Of a stretch of 64,000 nt of DNA, positions 47,264 through 56,307 are shown one piece after another. Both the position numbers and the translations under genes were made by a program. The notes under the pieces are model-generated. The model saw only the letters and a list, made by a program, of their open reading frames with translations, had not been told where the DNA came from and searched no databases. How positions within the stretch are numbered: position 1 is the stretch's first letter; every line of letters starts with the position of its first letter. The stretch is from Planctomycetaceae bacterium. GTDB taxonomy: Bacteria; Planctomycetota; Phycisphaerae; Phycisphaerales; SM1A02. The stretch covers positions 1-64,000 of the forward strand of contig CANLHK010000012.1 in NCBI GenBank assembly GCA_947490615.1, in the 5' to 3' direction.

Positions 47264-48601
47264 TCAGTGAAAGAGTGGAAACCGCGCGCAGAACGCACGC
47301 ACTTCACTGCGCACCGTGGTGATCACCGTCGCGTCACCTGACGAGCCAAGCACGCGATCGATCCACGCAGCCACGAGCTCCATCTCGGGCTCCTTGAGTC
47401 CGCGCGTGGTGAGAGCGGGAGTGCCAAGGCGAAGTCCGCTGGTGAGGACGGGCGAGCGCGGATCGTTGGGGATGCCGTTCTTGTTCACGATGATTCCCGC
47501 GCGCTCGAGCCACTTTTCCGCATCGGCACCCGTCAACTCGGCCGAGCGCGTGCGCAGGTCGACGAGCATCAAGTGGTTGTCGGTTCCGCCCGAGCAGAGT
47601 CGGTAGTTGCGCTTCACCAATCCTGCCGCGAGCGCTTGCGCGTTCTTCACGACTTGCTGGCAGTAGACCTTGAACTCGGGCTTGAGCGCTTCGCCAAACG
47701 CAATGGCCTTAGCGCCGATGATGTGCATGAGTGGACCGCCCTGCGTTCCTGGGAAGACCTTGCGATCGACCTTCTTGGCGATCTCTTCGCTGTTGGTGAG
47801 GATCAGTCCACCGCGCGGACCACGGAGCGTCTTGTGCGTCGTGGTCGTGACGATGTGCGCGTGCGGGAACGGCGAGGGATGCACACCTGTCGCGACGAGT
47901 CCTGCAATATGCGCGATGTCCGCCATCAGCACGGCGCCGACTTCGTCCGCAATGGCGCGGAAGCGCGCGAAGTCAATCACGCGCGGATAGGCCGAGTAGC
48001 CGCAGATGATCATCTTGGGCTTACACACACGAGCGATGCGCGCGATCTCGTCGTAGTCCAACAGTTCGGTTGCTGCATCGAGGTCGTACTCGGCGATGGT
48101 GTAGAAGGTCCCCGAGAAGTTCACCTTGAGACCGTGCGACAAGTGACCACCCGACTTGATCGGCAGCGAGAGAATCGTGTCGCGCGGCTCGCAGATCGCC
48201 ATGAAGGCGGCGGTGTTGGCGTTGGCGCCGCAGTGCGGCTGCACATTGGCGTAGGCGCAACCGAAGAGTTGCTTGGCGCGCTCACGAGCGAGATCCTCGA
48301 TCCCGTCATGAAACTCACAGCCGCCGTAGTAGCGCTTACCTGGATATCCCTCGGCGTACTTGTTGGTGAGCCATGAGCCCGCTGCGTGCATGACCTCGGT
48401 CGAAACATGGTTCTCGCTGGCGATGAGTTCGAGCGTGGTGGCTTGCCGCTCTGCCTCTTGGGAGTAGAGCCGCGCGGCCGCAGGATCGCATCGCTCGAGC
48501 ATCTGCAACAGACTGGTCGACATCGGGTCGAGGGCGATGTCTGCTGGGAAACCCGCGGGCATGGTGCGAGAAGTGGGTGAAGGTGCGGCGGCAGAAGTCA
48601 T
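47264..48601 (-). CDS. glyA: Serine hydroxymethyltransferase
   Basis: Interconverts serine and glycine with transfer of a one-carbon unit to tetrahydrofolate; PLP-dependent and cytosolic. Family segments are clear: [76 protein letters not shown] and the PLP lysine Lys257 in [14 protein letters not shown]. At 445 residues it is slightly longer than usual because of an N-terminal extension of ~25 residues. The start at 48601 is used; the open frame upstream covers the start of the divergent alkyltransferase and is unlikely to be translated. A shared 44-base promoter gap separates the two genes. Confidence 0.96.
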   Translation of the reverse strand: MTSAAAPSPTSRTMPAGFPADIALDPMSTSLLQMLERCDPAAARLYSQEAERQATTLELIASENHVSTEVMHAAGSWLTNKYAEGYPGKRYYGGCEFHDGIEDLARERAKQLFGCAYANVQPHCGANANTAAFMAICEPRDTILSLPIKSGGHLSHGLKVNFSGTFYTIAEYDLDAATELLDYDEIARIARVCKPKMIICGYSAYPRVIDFARFRAIADEVGAVLMADIAHIAGLVATGVHPSPFPHAHIVTTTTHKTLRGPRGGLILTNSEEIAKKVDRKVFPGTQGGPLMHIIGAKAIAFGEALKPEFKVYCQQVVKNAQALAAGLVKRNYRLCSGGTDNHLMLVDLRTRSAELTGADAEKWLERAGIIVNKNGIPNDPRSPVLTSGLRLGTPALTTRGLKEPEMELVAAWIDRVLGSSGDATVITTVRSEVRAFCARFPLFH

Positions 48602-48645
48602 GGCGCGGATGGTAGTCGAGAGAGCGACTTCGCTACGCTGCGCGC

Positions 48646-49248
48646 ATGCGCCGAACTCCTCCGCATTCCATCGTGAGTAAGGCTGGACGACTCGTGGTTG
48701 GTCGTCGCCAGGGGCAACTCGTTCTCGATTGGGCGGTGCCGGGAGTGGAAAGCACCACCGCTCCTTCGGCACCCGCCGCCGACAAGGAAGCCGCTGCGCT
48801 CATTGCAGCGCTGACTCGGTGGCTGAAGGGCAACGCGCGCGCGCTCGATGGGATCCCCACTGGAAAGGGCACGGAGTTTCAGCGCGCAGTGTGGAACGCG
48901 TGCCGCACCATTCCGCGCGGAGAAACGCGCACCTACGGATGGATCGCCCAACGGCTCGGAAAGTCGGGCCACGCAGCGCGGGCCGTCGGTCAAGCGCTGC
49001 GCAAAAACCCACTCTCCATCGTGGTCCCCTGCCATCGCGTGGTTGGTGCAAGCGGACTCGGCGGCTATTCAGGCGCGACTGCAGGACCGCTCGCGCAAGT
49101 CAAAGAGCGGCTGCTCGCGCTGGAACTCGAGTTGGAGGAGAAGAGTGCGCGAGGACGCGGCAAGGTGAGCAGCACGGTGCGCACGAAGCGTCCCGAAGCA
49201 ACACCTCCGACGCGGCGAAGAGGCAACACCATGGCCCGCGCGTGCTAG
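48646..49248 (+). CDS. ogt: Methylated-DNA-protein cysteine methyltransferase
   Basis: Repairs O6-alkylguanine by transfer of the alkyl group to its own cysteine. The active site VPCHRVV places the acceptor at Cys129, and [30 protein letters not shown] is the conserved DNA-binding helix region. At 200 residues it has a ~35-residue Arg/Lys-rich tail beyond the usual C-terminus, which may be disordered. Symbol given by function; ogt and ada-like names are interchangeable here. It is divergent from glyA. Confidence 0.92.
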   Translation: MRRTPPHSIVSKAGRLVVGRRQGQLVLDWAVPGVESTTAPSAPAADKEAAALIAALTRWLKGNARALDGIPTGKGTEFQRAVWNACRTIPRGETRTYGWIAQRLGKSGHAARAVGQALRKNPLSIVVPCHRVVGASGLGGYSGATAGPLAQVKERLLALELELEEKSARGRGKVSSTVRTKRPEATPPTRRRGNTMARAC

Positions 49249-49297
49249 ATTGCGTGGTCTTCCGCGAGTCGGGGCGCAGCGCCCCATGGAGCACCCC

Positions 49298-50662
49298 ATG
49301 AAGTTGACGATGGTTGGTACTGGTTATGTCGGCCTGGTGACAGGCGCCTGTTTTGCCGAAACAGGCAACGATGTCATCTGCCTCGATGTCGACAAGGCCA
49401 AGATCGAGATGCTCCGCCGCGGCGAGAGCCCGATCTACGAACCAGGTCTCAGCGAGATGATCGTGCGCAACGCTTCGGCGGATCGACTCCGTTTTACCAC
49501 CGAGAAACTCGAGGCCTATCGCCACGCCGAAGTCATCTTCATCTGCGTCGGCACGCCGAGCGACGAAGATGGCAGCGCGGACTTGCAGTATGTGCTGAAG
49601 GTCGCCTCTGACATCGCAGACGCAATCAACGCCATCGGAGCCTCTGCGCGCGCCAAGACCATCGTGGTGAAGAGCACCGTGCCCGTGGGGACGAGCCATC
49701 AAGTGCGCGACCTCATCGCCTCGCGCACGCGGCATCCTTTCCACATCGCCGACAATCCAGAGTTCCTCAAGGAAGGCGATGCGATCAGCGACTTCATGCG
49801 TCCCGATCGCGTCGTGTGCGGCGTTGAGAGCCCAGACTCGGCGGCGGTCATGCGCGAGCTCTATGAGCCCTTCGTGCGTCAGGGCAACCCGATCTTCCTC
49901 ATGGATGTGCGCTCGGCAGAGATGGTGAAGTACGCCTCGAACGCGATGCTCGCCTGCAAGATCTCCTTCATCAATGAGATCGCCAACCTCTGCGAACGCT
50001 ACGGCGCCAACATCACCAGCGTCCGCGAGGGCATGTGCGCGGACAAGCGCATCGGCAACCAGTTCCTCTATCCGGGCCTTGGCTACGGCGGCTCGTGCTT
50101 TCCCAAGGACACGCTCGCGGTTGTCTCCATGGGCAAGGCGATCGGATTCGATTGCGAACTCAACGCAGCGGTCCATCGCGTGAACCAGATGCAGCGTCGG
50201 CATTTCTGGGCCAAGGTCGAAGGCGTCTTTGGGCGCGATCTTGCTGGAAAACGCCTGGCGTTCTGGGGCGTGGCGTTCAAGCCGCGCACCGACGACATCC
50301 GCGAAGCACCGTCAATCAGCCTCATGCGCATGGCCATCGCTGCTGGCGCACAAGTCCGCGCCTTCGATCCCGTGGCGCTGGAGAATCTTTCGAGGGAGTT
50401 CCCTGAAGTCAATCGTGCGTCGGACATGTATGACGCGCTCAGCGGAGCCGATGCACTGGTCATCGCCACGGAATGGAACGAGTTTCGCGCGCCCGACTTC
50501 GATCGCGTCGCCAAGCTCATGCCGTCGAAACTGATCTTCGATGGACGCAATCTCTACAAGCGCCAGGCTATGGACGCCCGCGGGTTTGCGTATTACTCCG
50601 TGGGTCGCGCTCCCGTGCATCCCCGCGGCAAAGTCGCTGCGGGTGCGTTGGTCGCTGGCTGA
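49298..50662 (+). CDS. ugd: UDP-glucose 6-dehydrogenase
   Basis: Oxidises UDP-glucose to UDP-glucuronate for surface polysaccharides, using two NAD. The Rossmann motif GTGYVG opens the protein. VKSTVPVGTS and NPEFLKEGDAI are family markers, and the catalytic cysteine is Cys267 in GYGGSCFPKD. The C-terminal UDP-binding domain has FWGVAFKPRTDDIREAPS. The protein is 454 residues, a normal length. GGAG six bases upstream fixes the start at 49298 over the ATG at 49286. No glycosyltransferases lie beside it. Confidence 0.95.
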   Translation: MKLTMVGTGYVGLVTGACFAETGNDVICLDVDKAKIEMLRRGESPIYEPGLSEMIVRNASADRLRFTTEKLEAYRHAEVIFICVGTPSDEDGSADLQYVLKVASDIADAINAIGASARAKTIVVKSTVPVGTSHQVRDLIASRTRHPFHIADNPEFLKEGDAISDFMRPDRVVCGVESPDSAAVMRELYEPFVRQGNPIFLMDVRSAEMVKYASNAMLACKISFINEIANLCERYGANITSVREGMCADKRIGNQFLYPGLGYGGSCFPKDTLAVVSMGKAIGFDCELNAAVHRVNQMQRRHFWAKVEGVFGRDLAGKRLAFWGVAFKPRTDDIREAPSISLMRMAIAAGAQVRAFDPVALENLSREFPEVNRASDMYDALSGADALVIATEWNEFRAPDFDRVAKLMPSKLIFDGRNLYKRQAMDARGFAYYSVGRAPVHPRGKVAAGALVAG

Positions 50663-50746
50663 TCGCGGCAAGCTTGCGCGTTGGCTAGTCGATTTCCTCG
50701 CTCACTCATTGAGGGTGGCACGCGACCGTCTCCACACGGTGCCGAC

Positions 50747-51610
50747 ATGCCCACGATCCTCTATCCTGCGACGACTGTGGCTGAACTGCTCATCTCCCAA
50801 CCCGACGGTCAGGTCCTCGCGCAACGCAAGCTCAATCCAGTGCGAGGCTACTGGGTTGGTCGCGAAGGGAACTGCGATGTCGTGATCGACAACGCGGCGG
50901 TCAGCCGACGCCACGCCTTCGTGTTTAGCGCCAACGGCCGCTGGCTCTGCTGCGATGCAGGTTCCGCGGGCGGTCTCGACACCGAGGCAGGCTCGGTGCG
51001 CTGCGCTCCGCTTTCGGCCGACAGCTGGGTCAGCGTCGGCTCCATGTTCCTCTGGCTTGCTGGCTCGCCTGGAAAGCCGCCCGAGTGGATCGATGCGCGG
51101 CCTGATTCGACGGCTGCCGACCGCCCGACCCGCGTCGTCCGATTGGCCGTCGAGGACCTCGAAGACGCCGAGCCCGCGCCGGTGCGCGAAGTGCTGACGA
51201 TTGCCGACGCGCAGGGAGCGATTCACCTCTGCGCTGACCTGACGGGAGTCGCCGCAAGTAAGGGTGGCGGTTCGCCGCGCATCACCATTGGCCGCGCCAA
51301 CACGATGGACCTGCAGATCTGCCACCCATCGATTGACCCGCTCCACTGCGTGCTTTCCGTGGGCAGCGAGCGTTGGTCGATCATCGACGCTGGCTCGACC
51401 GAAGGCATCCTTTGGGATGGCAAGCGCTGGTACCGCAAGCGGCTCGAGGAAGGGATCACCATCCCGATCGGAGCGTTTCGGCTCTCGATGCAGCGCGTGG
51501 TTCGAACCACCGCGCCGATCCCGCCAGTCATCATTCCGACTGCCAGCGCCGAGACCCGCGCTCCCAAGCGACCGTCGGCGTTCCTCAACGACGCCGAATC
51601 GACCGAGTAA
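50747..51610 (+). CDS. Protein with two FHA domains
   Basis: The 287-residue product has an N-terminal FHA domain with G38-R39 and S53-R-R-H56 (CDVVIDNAAVSRRHAFV), followed by an acidic linker. A second FHA-like copy follows from about residue 170 (ITIGRANTMDLQICHPSIDPLHCVL), in which the S-x-x-H element reads D-P-L-H and may not bind phosphothreonine. FHA domains recognise phosphothreonine, so a partner kinase is expected, but none is adjacent. A terminator hairpin follows 62 bases downstream. The start at 50747 replaces a longer frame from 50681. Confidence 0.85.
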   Translation: MPTILYPATTVAELLISQPDGQVLAQRKLNPVRGYWVGREGNCDVVIDNAAVSRRHAFVFSANGRWLCCDAGSAGGLDTEAGSVRCAPLSADSWVSVGSMFLWLAGSPGKPPEWIDARPDSTAADRPTRVVRLAVEDLEDAEPAPVREVLTIADAQGAIHLCADLTGVAASKGGGSPRITIGRANTMDLQICHPSIDPLHCVLSVGSERWSIIDAGSTEGILWDGKRWYRKRLEEGITIPIGAFRLSMQRVVRTTAPIPPVIIPTASAETRAPKRPSAFLNDAESTE

Positions 51611-51672
51611 GCAAACCGCCGTCGGCAACGCCAAAAACTAGGGGAAAGCAGGCCTTTTCGAGCGAACGGCGA

Positions 51673-51697
51673 AAAACCTCGTCTTTTTCGAGGTTTT
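51673..51697 (+). terminator. Intrinsic-type terminator after the FHA gene
   Basis: AAAACCTCG pairs perfectly with CGAGGTTTT around TCTTTTT, 62 bases past the stop codon. The A/T ends of the stem act as the T-run in either direction. Confidence 0.75.
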
Positions 51698-51715
51698 CAA
51701 GGGGTTCGCCCCTTG
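51698..51715. promoter_or_regulatory. UUCG-capped hairpin next to the terminator
   Basis: CAAGGGG pairs with CCCCTTG around TTCG, directly abutting the previous hairpin and upstream of the HU gene. UUCG caps are exceptionally stable. It may be a second arm of the terminator or part of the HU leader. Confidence 0.5.
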
Positions 51716-51799
51716 CAGGGCAGGTCCGACCCCTTTATTTTCCGTGAAATCGACAAGCATGGAGCTTGTCCCGTTCAGCACATGAAAGGACTCCGACAC

Positions 51800-52132
51800 A
51801 TGGCCACCAAGATCAAGATCACTGCCGCAGCGAAGGTCCGAACCAAGGGTTCGATCTACAAGGACATCTCGACCATCACCACCCTGACCCGCAAGCAGGT
51901 CGTCTGCGTGTTCGACACGCTCACCGAGATGATGAAGGCTGACCTCGGCAAGAAGGGTTGCGGCACCTTCAATCTCTTCGGTCTCGCAAAGATGCGCACC
52001 GTGAACAAGCCCGCCACCAAGGCGCGCAAGGGCAAGAACCCCTTCACCGGCGAAGAGATCACCATCAAGGCGAAGCCAGCGAGCCGCAAGGTCCGCATCC
52101 GCGCCATGAAGGGCCTGAACGAGAGCGTCTAA
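51800..52132 (+). CDS. HU/IHF-like DNA-binding protein
   Basis: The 110-residue product matches the HU/IHF fold: helical N-terminal half (IYKDISTITTLTRKQVVCVFDTLTEMMKADLG), then FNLFGLAKMRTVNKPA as the start of the beta arms, and GKNPFTGEEITIKAKPASRKVRIRAMKGL as arm and C-terminal helix. It bends and packages DNA. It is unusual in having two cysteines (VVCVF and KGCGTF). The start at 51800 has AAAGGA nine bases upstream. It is a single-gene unit bounded by strong hairpins on both sides and is probably highly expressed. Confidence 0.9.
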   Translation: MATKIKITAAAKVRTKGSIYKDISTITTLTRKQVVCVFDTLTEMMKADLGKKGCGTFNLFGLAKMRTVNKPATKARKGKNPFTGEEITIKAKPASRKVRIRAMKGLNESV

Positions 52133-52169
52133 TCGACGGCACTCGTTCCTCTCGCAGGAACACAAGACC

Positions 52170-52208
52170 AAACAACACGCGCCGTACTGCGGCGCGTGTT
52201 GTTTTTTT
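52170..52208. terminator. Strong intrinsic terminator after the HU gene
   Basis: A perfect stem of at least 14 base pairs (AACAACACGCGCCG with its complement, 52171-52184 and 52190-52203) has the loop TACTG and runs into seven T. It can also serve the convergent murQ gene, whose stop is 14 bases away. Confidence 0.93.
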
Positions 52209-52221
52209 GTTCGTGCGCTCG

Positions 52222-53124
52222 TCAGCCGATCGCGCTGCGCAGCGATCCACCGCAGGCTTCGAGCGTGCGCTCGGCCTCGGCGCGCGATGCACTGCGAGCG
52301 CGCATCACCAGCGCGACCTTGAGCATTCCTCCTGCTGCGACCAGTTGCGCATGCGCTGCCTCACGCGTGTCATCGGGAAAGAACGCGCGATAGATCCGCA
52401 GCGCGCGATCGACGAGCTTGTCGTTGGTTGCTGCGAGATCCACCATGAGATTGCCGTAGGTCTTCCCGCGACGCACGAAGAGCGCGGTGGTGATCGCATT
52501 CAGCGCAACCTTCGTCGCGGTGCCTGCCTTGAGTCGCGTCGAACCCGTGAGGATCTCCGCGCCTGTCAGCAGCACGATGCGATGATCGCAATGGGGCGGA
52601 TCCGCGTGCGGCGCGCAGGTGAGAAATCCCGTGGTGGCGCCTCGTTTCTTGGCCAATCGCAGAGCGCCCAGCACATACGGTGTCGTGCCGCCTGCTGCGA
52701 TACCGAGAAAGCAATCGCGCGCGTCGAGTGCGAGGCGCTCGAATTCCTGCTCGATCCCCTGCTCTTCGTCTTCGCGGCCTTCACTCGAACGGCGCAATGA
52801 ACCATCGCCGCCCGCGATGAGGCCAACCACTTGACTCGGATCACTGCGAAATGTCGGCGGGCATTCACTCGCGTCGAGCACGCCAAGTCGCCCGCTGGTT
52901 CCTGCACCTGCGTAGACCAGTCGTCCACCAACCGAAAGTGCCTGCGCGGCGGCTTCTGCAAATCGCGCGATCTCGACGGACGCCATTTCCACGGCGTCAA
53001 CAGCGCGACGCTGATCGCGCGCGAGCAGTTGCACGATCTCCACCGTCGACATCGCATCGAGTGCCACCGAATCTTCGTGGCGTTGCTCGGTCGCGACATG
53101 CGAACGATCGGGAGGCAGCGTCAC
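52222..53124 (-). CDS. murQ: N-acetylmuramic acid 6-phosphate etherase
   Basis: Cleaves the lactyl ether of MurNAc-6-phosphate to GlcNAc-6-phosphate and lactate in peptidoglycan recycling. The SIS-fold signature AGAGTSGRLGVLDASECPPTF is diagnostic, and GNLMVDLAATNDKLVDRA and TGSTRLKAGTATKVALN also fit. It starts with GTG at 53124, overlapping the TGA of the S9 peptidase gene (GTGA), which indicates coupled translation. The length is 300 residues, as usual. No MurNAc kinase or transporter gene is recognised nearby, though a PfkB-type sugar kinase is in the same run. Confidence 0.95.
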   Translation of the reverse strand: MTLPPDRSHVATEQRHEDSVALDAMSTVEIVQLLARDQRRAVDAVEMASVEIARFAEAAAQALSVGGRLVYAGAGTSGRLGVLDASECPPTFRSDPSQVVGLIAGGDGSLRRSSEGREDEEQGIEQEFERLALDARDCFLGIAAGGTTPYVLGALRLAKKRGATTGFLTCAPHADPPHCDHRIVLLTGAEILTGSTRLKAGTATKVALNAITTALFVRRGKTYGNLMVDLAATNDKLVDRALRIYRAFFPDDTREAAHAQLVAAGGMLKVALVMRARSASRAEAERTLEACGGSLRSAIG

Positions 53125-55298
53125 GGCGCCGCGCGCTCCGTCGCCTTCACCGCGTGTGCCGACGCGGTCGGTCCCCACGCGGGTGCCTCGGGTCGCAGCG
53201 CGTCGACGAAGAACGACCACTTCACGCTTTCAACCGATGGACTCCAGATGCCGTGATCGGAATTGGGGAAGACCATCATCGCAAAGGGACGATCGAGCGC
53301 CTGCAACGCGTTGGCCAACTGCATCGTGTTGTTCGGATGCACATTGTCATCGATCATGCCGTGCAGGAGCAGCAACTTGCCCTTGAGGTTGCCCGCGTGA
53401 CGCACGCAACTTCCTGCGTCGTAGCCTTCAGGGTTTTCCTGCGGCGTGCGCATGTAGCGCTCGGTGTAGATCGTGTCGTAGTTGCGCCAATCCGTTGGCG
53501 GCGCGCCCGCAACGCCCGCCGCAAACACATCACCGCGACGCACCAGACAAATCGCCGTCATGTAGCCACCGTAACTGTGGCCCGTGATTCCCACGCGCGT
53601 GCCGTCGACATAGGGGCGCGTCGCAGCCAAGTGCGTGACAGCAGCAGCCTGGTCATCCGCGTCGGCTTGGCCGAGTTGGAGGTAGGCCGCACTTTCAAAG
53701 GCCTTTCCGCGTCCAGGCGTGCCGCGGTTGTCAACGGTGACGAGAAGGAAGCCCAACGCCGTGCGCGGATCGCCCGCGTCAAAGCGATCGGTCACGAGAC
53801 GAATCGTCGGTCCGCCGTAGGTGTCGACCACGACGGGATACTTTTTCGCAGGATCGAAGGCGGGTGGGAAAGAGATCTGCCCGTAGAGGTCGGTCACGCC
53901 GTCCGCTGCCTTACAGGTGAAGAGTTCGGTCGGCGTGAGTCCGTGGGTCTTGAAGCCCTTCACTTGTCCTTCTGCGAGCGTCGCGACGAGCTTGCCATCG
54001 CGAGCGTAGAGCACGGTCTTGGGAGGAGTCTGCGTGGTCTGCGCCGAGGCCACGACAAACGCGCGGTCGGGGCTGACGCGGTAGTTGCCGTGATGGAAAT
54101 CTCCCGTACTCACGCGCGAGCACGCGCTGCCATCGAGTGCCGCGACATGGAGCTGTTGCTGCACCGCGACGCGACCGCTCCACGCGGTAAACCAGAGCTC
54201 TTCCGCCTCTTCGTCAAGCAGCACGATCGATTCAACTGGCCACGAACCGTTGGTGATGGTCGAAAGCAGCGTGCCATCGAGGTTGCGCAACTCATACTGC
54301 TTGAATCCCGTCTTCTCGGTCTCCCAGATGAAGCGGCGACCATCCTTGAGAAAGCGCATCAACGGGCGGTTTTCCTGCCAGGTCGACTGCTTCTCGGTGA
54401 CGACGACGCGCACGGCGCCTGAAGCGGGATTCGCAGCGAGCACATCAAGCACATCTTGTCTTCGCGGCGTGCGACTGAACAGAAGTTCGCTGCCATCGGG
54501 CGACCAGAGAATGTTGTAGAGGTAGTACTCGGTCCCCGCGACTGCGCCCGAGGCCGCGCTGAAGCCATCGATGTCGACGGACTTGCGCGCAACGAGGTCG
54601 TACACCATCAAGGAGGCAGTCGGATTGGGCGCGCCTGGCTTCGGATAGGCCTCACTCAGCACGCGGGTGTTGGTGTCGGTCCAACCGCCGACGATAAAGA
54701 AGTCCTTGACCTTCGATTCATCGAAGCGATAGAACGCGAGGTAGCGCGAGTCGGGGCTCCACCACATCGCCGTGGTCTGGTCGAGTTCTTCGCCGTAGAC
54801 CCACGATGCTTGGCCGTACTTGATGTCGTCGGTTCCATCAGTGGTGACGACGATGCGCTCGCCCTCCTTCTCCCCTTCCTTCATCTTGGCTTGAAGCGCG
54901 ACATTGCCGTTCTCACTGATCGCCGTCCACGCGCCATCGGGACTCGCGGCGGAGGTGAACTGCCTGCCGCGCGCGGGGCGGCGTTCGCGGCCTTCACGCT
55001 GCGAACGCGAGGCGGCCGCAGACTCGGGCGGCTCGCCATCACCAGGCTTCACCGTGCCTGTCGCGAGATTCAGCGTCTTCCAGCCATCGTGCTTAAACCA
55101 GAGCTCGCCGCTCAGCGGATTCCACTTGAGTTCGTCGACATTCCCGCCGTCGCCGATTCCTTCCATCGCGCTTTGCATGCGTCGCTGCAAGGCGCTCCCA
55201 GGAATCTCCTTGAGCGGCGTGTAGGTCTGCGCCGCAAGCGGCGCTGTGGTTCCAACGAAGGCAAAAGCAGCCAGAATACGCAGGTTGCGGCGGATCAT
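53121..55298 (-). CDS. Exported DPP-IV-like prolyl oligopeptidase (S9 family)
   Basis: The 725-residue product has a signal peptide (MIRRNLRILAAFAFVGTTAPLAAQ), then a DPP-IV-type beta propeller (for example WSPDSRYLAFYRFDESKVKDFFI and NILWSPDGSELLFSRTPRR). The alpha/beta-hydrolase domain follows, with nucleophile Ser575 in GHSYGGYM, Asp in HGMIDDNVH and His in NSDHGIW. It removes dipeptides from N-termini outside the cytoplasm. It starts 16 bases after the PfkB-type kinase gene and overlaps murQ, so the three are likely one operon. The open frame continues upstream to 55382 without support. Confidence 0.93.
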   Translation of the reverse strand: MIRRNLRILAAFAFVGTTAPLAAQTYTPLKEIPGSALQRRMQSAMEGIGDGGNVDELKWNPLSGELWFKHDGWKTLNLATGTVKPGDGEPPESAAASRSQREGRERRPARGRQFTSAASPDGAWTAISENGNVALQAKMKEGEKEGERIVVTTDGTDDIKYGQASWVYGEELDQTTAMWWSPDSRYLAFYRFDESKVKDFFIVGGWTDTNTRVLSEAYPKPGAPNPTASLMVYDLVARKSVDIDGFSAASGAVAGTEYYLYNILWSPDGSELLFSRTPRRQDVLDVLAANPASGAVRVVVTEKQSTWQENRPLMRFLKDGRRFIWETEKTGFKQYELRNLDGTLLSTITNGSWPVESIVLLDEEAEELWFTAWSGRVAVQQQLHVAALDGSACSRVSTGDFHHGNYRVSPDRAFVVASAQTTQTPPKTVLYARDGKLVATLAEGQVKGFKTHGLTPTELFTCKAADGVTDLYGQISFPPAFDPAKKYPVVVDTYGGPTIRLVTDRFDAGDPRTALGFLLVTVDNRGTPGRGKAFESAAYLQLGQADADDQAAAVTHLAATRPYVDGTRVGITGHSYGGYMTAICLVRRGDVFAAGVAGAPPTDWRNYDTIYTERYMRTPQENPEGYDAGSCVRHAGNLKGKLLLLHGMIDDNVHPNNTMQLANALQALDRPFAMMVFPNSDHGIWSPSVESVKWSFFVDALRPEAPAWGPTASAHAVKATERAAP

Positions 55299-55314
55299 TG
55301 CCGCAGCGTAACAC

Positions 55315-56265
55315 TCAGACGCGCGCGTGGCGGGCGAATGCTTGGTAGCGCGACGCGAGATCGGTAGCGTTGGCTCGCGCAACGCCTTCGAGTGAGAACG
55401 CGCCGATCGTGAAGCTCGCCATCACCGTGCCCCACGAGAGCGCCGTCTGCAGCGTTTCGAAGTCGGTCTTGCCGGTGCGCGCAAGATGCGCCATGAACCC
55501 TCCCGCGAAAGTATCGCCCGCGCCCGTGGGGTCGATGACCATCGATTCTTCCGCAGGAAACGCAGGAACCACCGCCACGCCGTCGCGATGGACTAGGACC
55601 GCGCCATGCTCGCCCTTCTTCACGACCGCGAACTTCGGGCCGTAGCCCAGAATCCGCCGCCCCGCGGTGATGGCGTTGCGCACACCAGTGAGGTGCGCCG
55701 CTTCTGAGTCGTTCAGCACGATGCCGTCGACTTTGGAGAGAAGATGCACCAACTCGTCGTGCGCGATGTTGATCCAGAGATCCATCGTGTCAGCCACGAC
55801 GAGCTCGCGCTTGGGCAGCTGCTCAAGCAATCCGATCTGCACGGCAGGATGAGTGTTGCCGAGAAAGACCAAGGCGCTGTCGGCAAACGCGCTCGGCACG
55901 CGGGGTGGCGCATCGGCAACAACGCCGAGCTCCGTGAAGAGCGTTTCGCGCTCGTTCATGTTCGCGAGATACTTCCCGCCCCACGCGAAGGTCTTGCCGC
56001 CCGCACGCGTTTCGAGTCCAAGAAGATCGACCGCGCCGAGCGTTTCGAGTTGTCGTCGATGGTGCGCAGGAAAATCCTCGCCGACGACGCCGACAAGTCG
56101 CACGGGCGCGAGTCGACTGGCCGCTGCAGCAAAGTAGGACGCACTGCCGCCGAGCACGAGTTCCGCGCGCGCAGTGGGCGTCTCCACGGTGTCGATCCCG
56201 ATGGTGCCTGTGACGAGAAGCGAACGAGGTTGCGGCGCTGCGGATGGCAAAGGCATGGGATTCAC
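55315..56265 (-). CDS. PfkB/ribokinase-family sugar or nucleoside kinase
   Basis: The 316-residue product has the PfkB signature near the C-terminus, with catalytic Asp251 in DPTGAGDTFAGGFMAHL, and the N-terminal LGGSASYFAAAASRLA segment. VLNDSEAAHLTGV and FAVVKKGEHGAVL also fit. It phosphorylates a sugar, sugar derivative or nucleoside; the exact substrate cannot be read. Its position before an S9 peptidase and murQ hints at envelope-sugar salvage, which is only an inference. Confidence 0.88.
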   Translation of the reverse strand: MNPMPLPSAAPQPRSLLVTGTIGIDTVETPTARAELVLGGSASYFAAAASRLAPVRLVGVVGEDFPAHHRRQLETLGAVDLLGLETRAGGKTFAWGGKYLANMNERETLFTELGVVADAPPRVPSAFADSALVFLGNTHPAVQIGLLEQLPKRELVVADTMDLWINIAHDELVHLLSKVDGIVLNDSEAAHLTGVRNAITAGRRILGYGPKFAVVKKGEHGAVLVHRDGVAVVPAFPAEESMVIDPTGAGDTFAGGFMAHLARTGKTDFETLQTALSWGTVMASFTIGAFSLEGVARANATDLASRYQAFARHARV

Positions 56266-56307
56266 TGGATCGATGGCGTACGAAAGGACGAGCCGCGCAC
56301 AGTAGCG

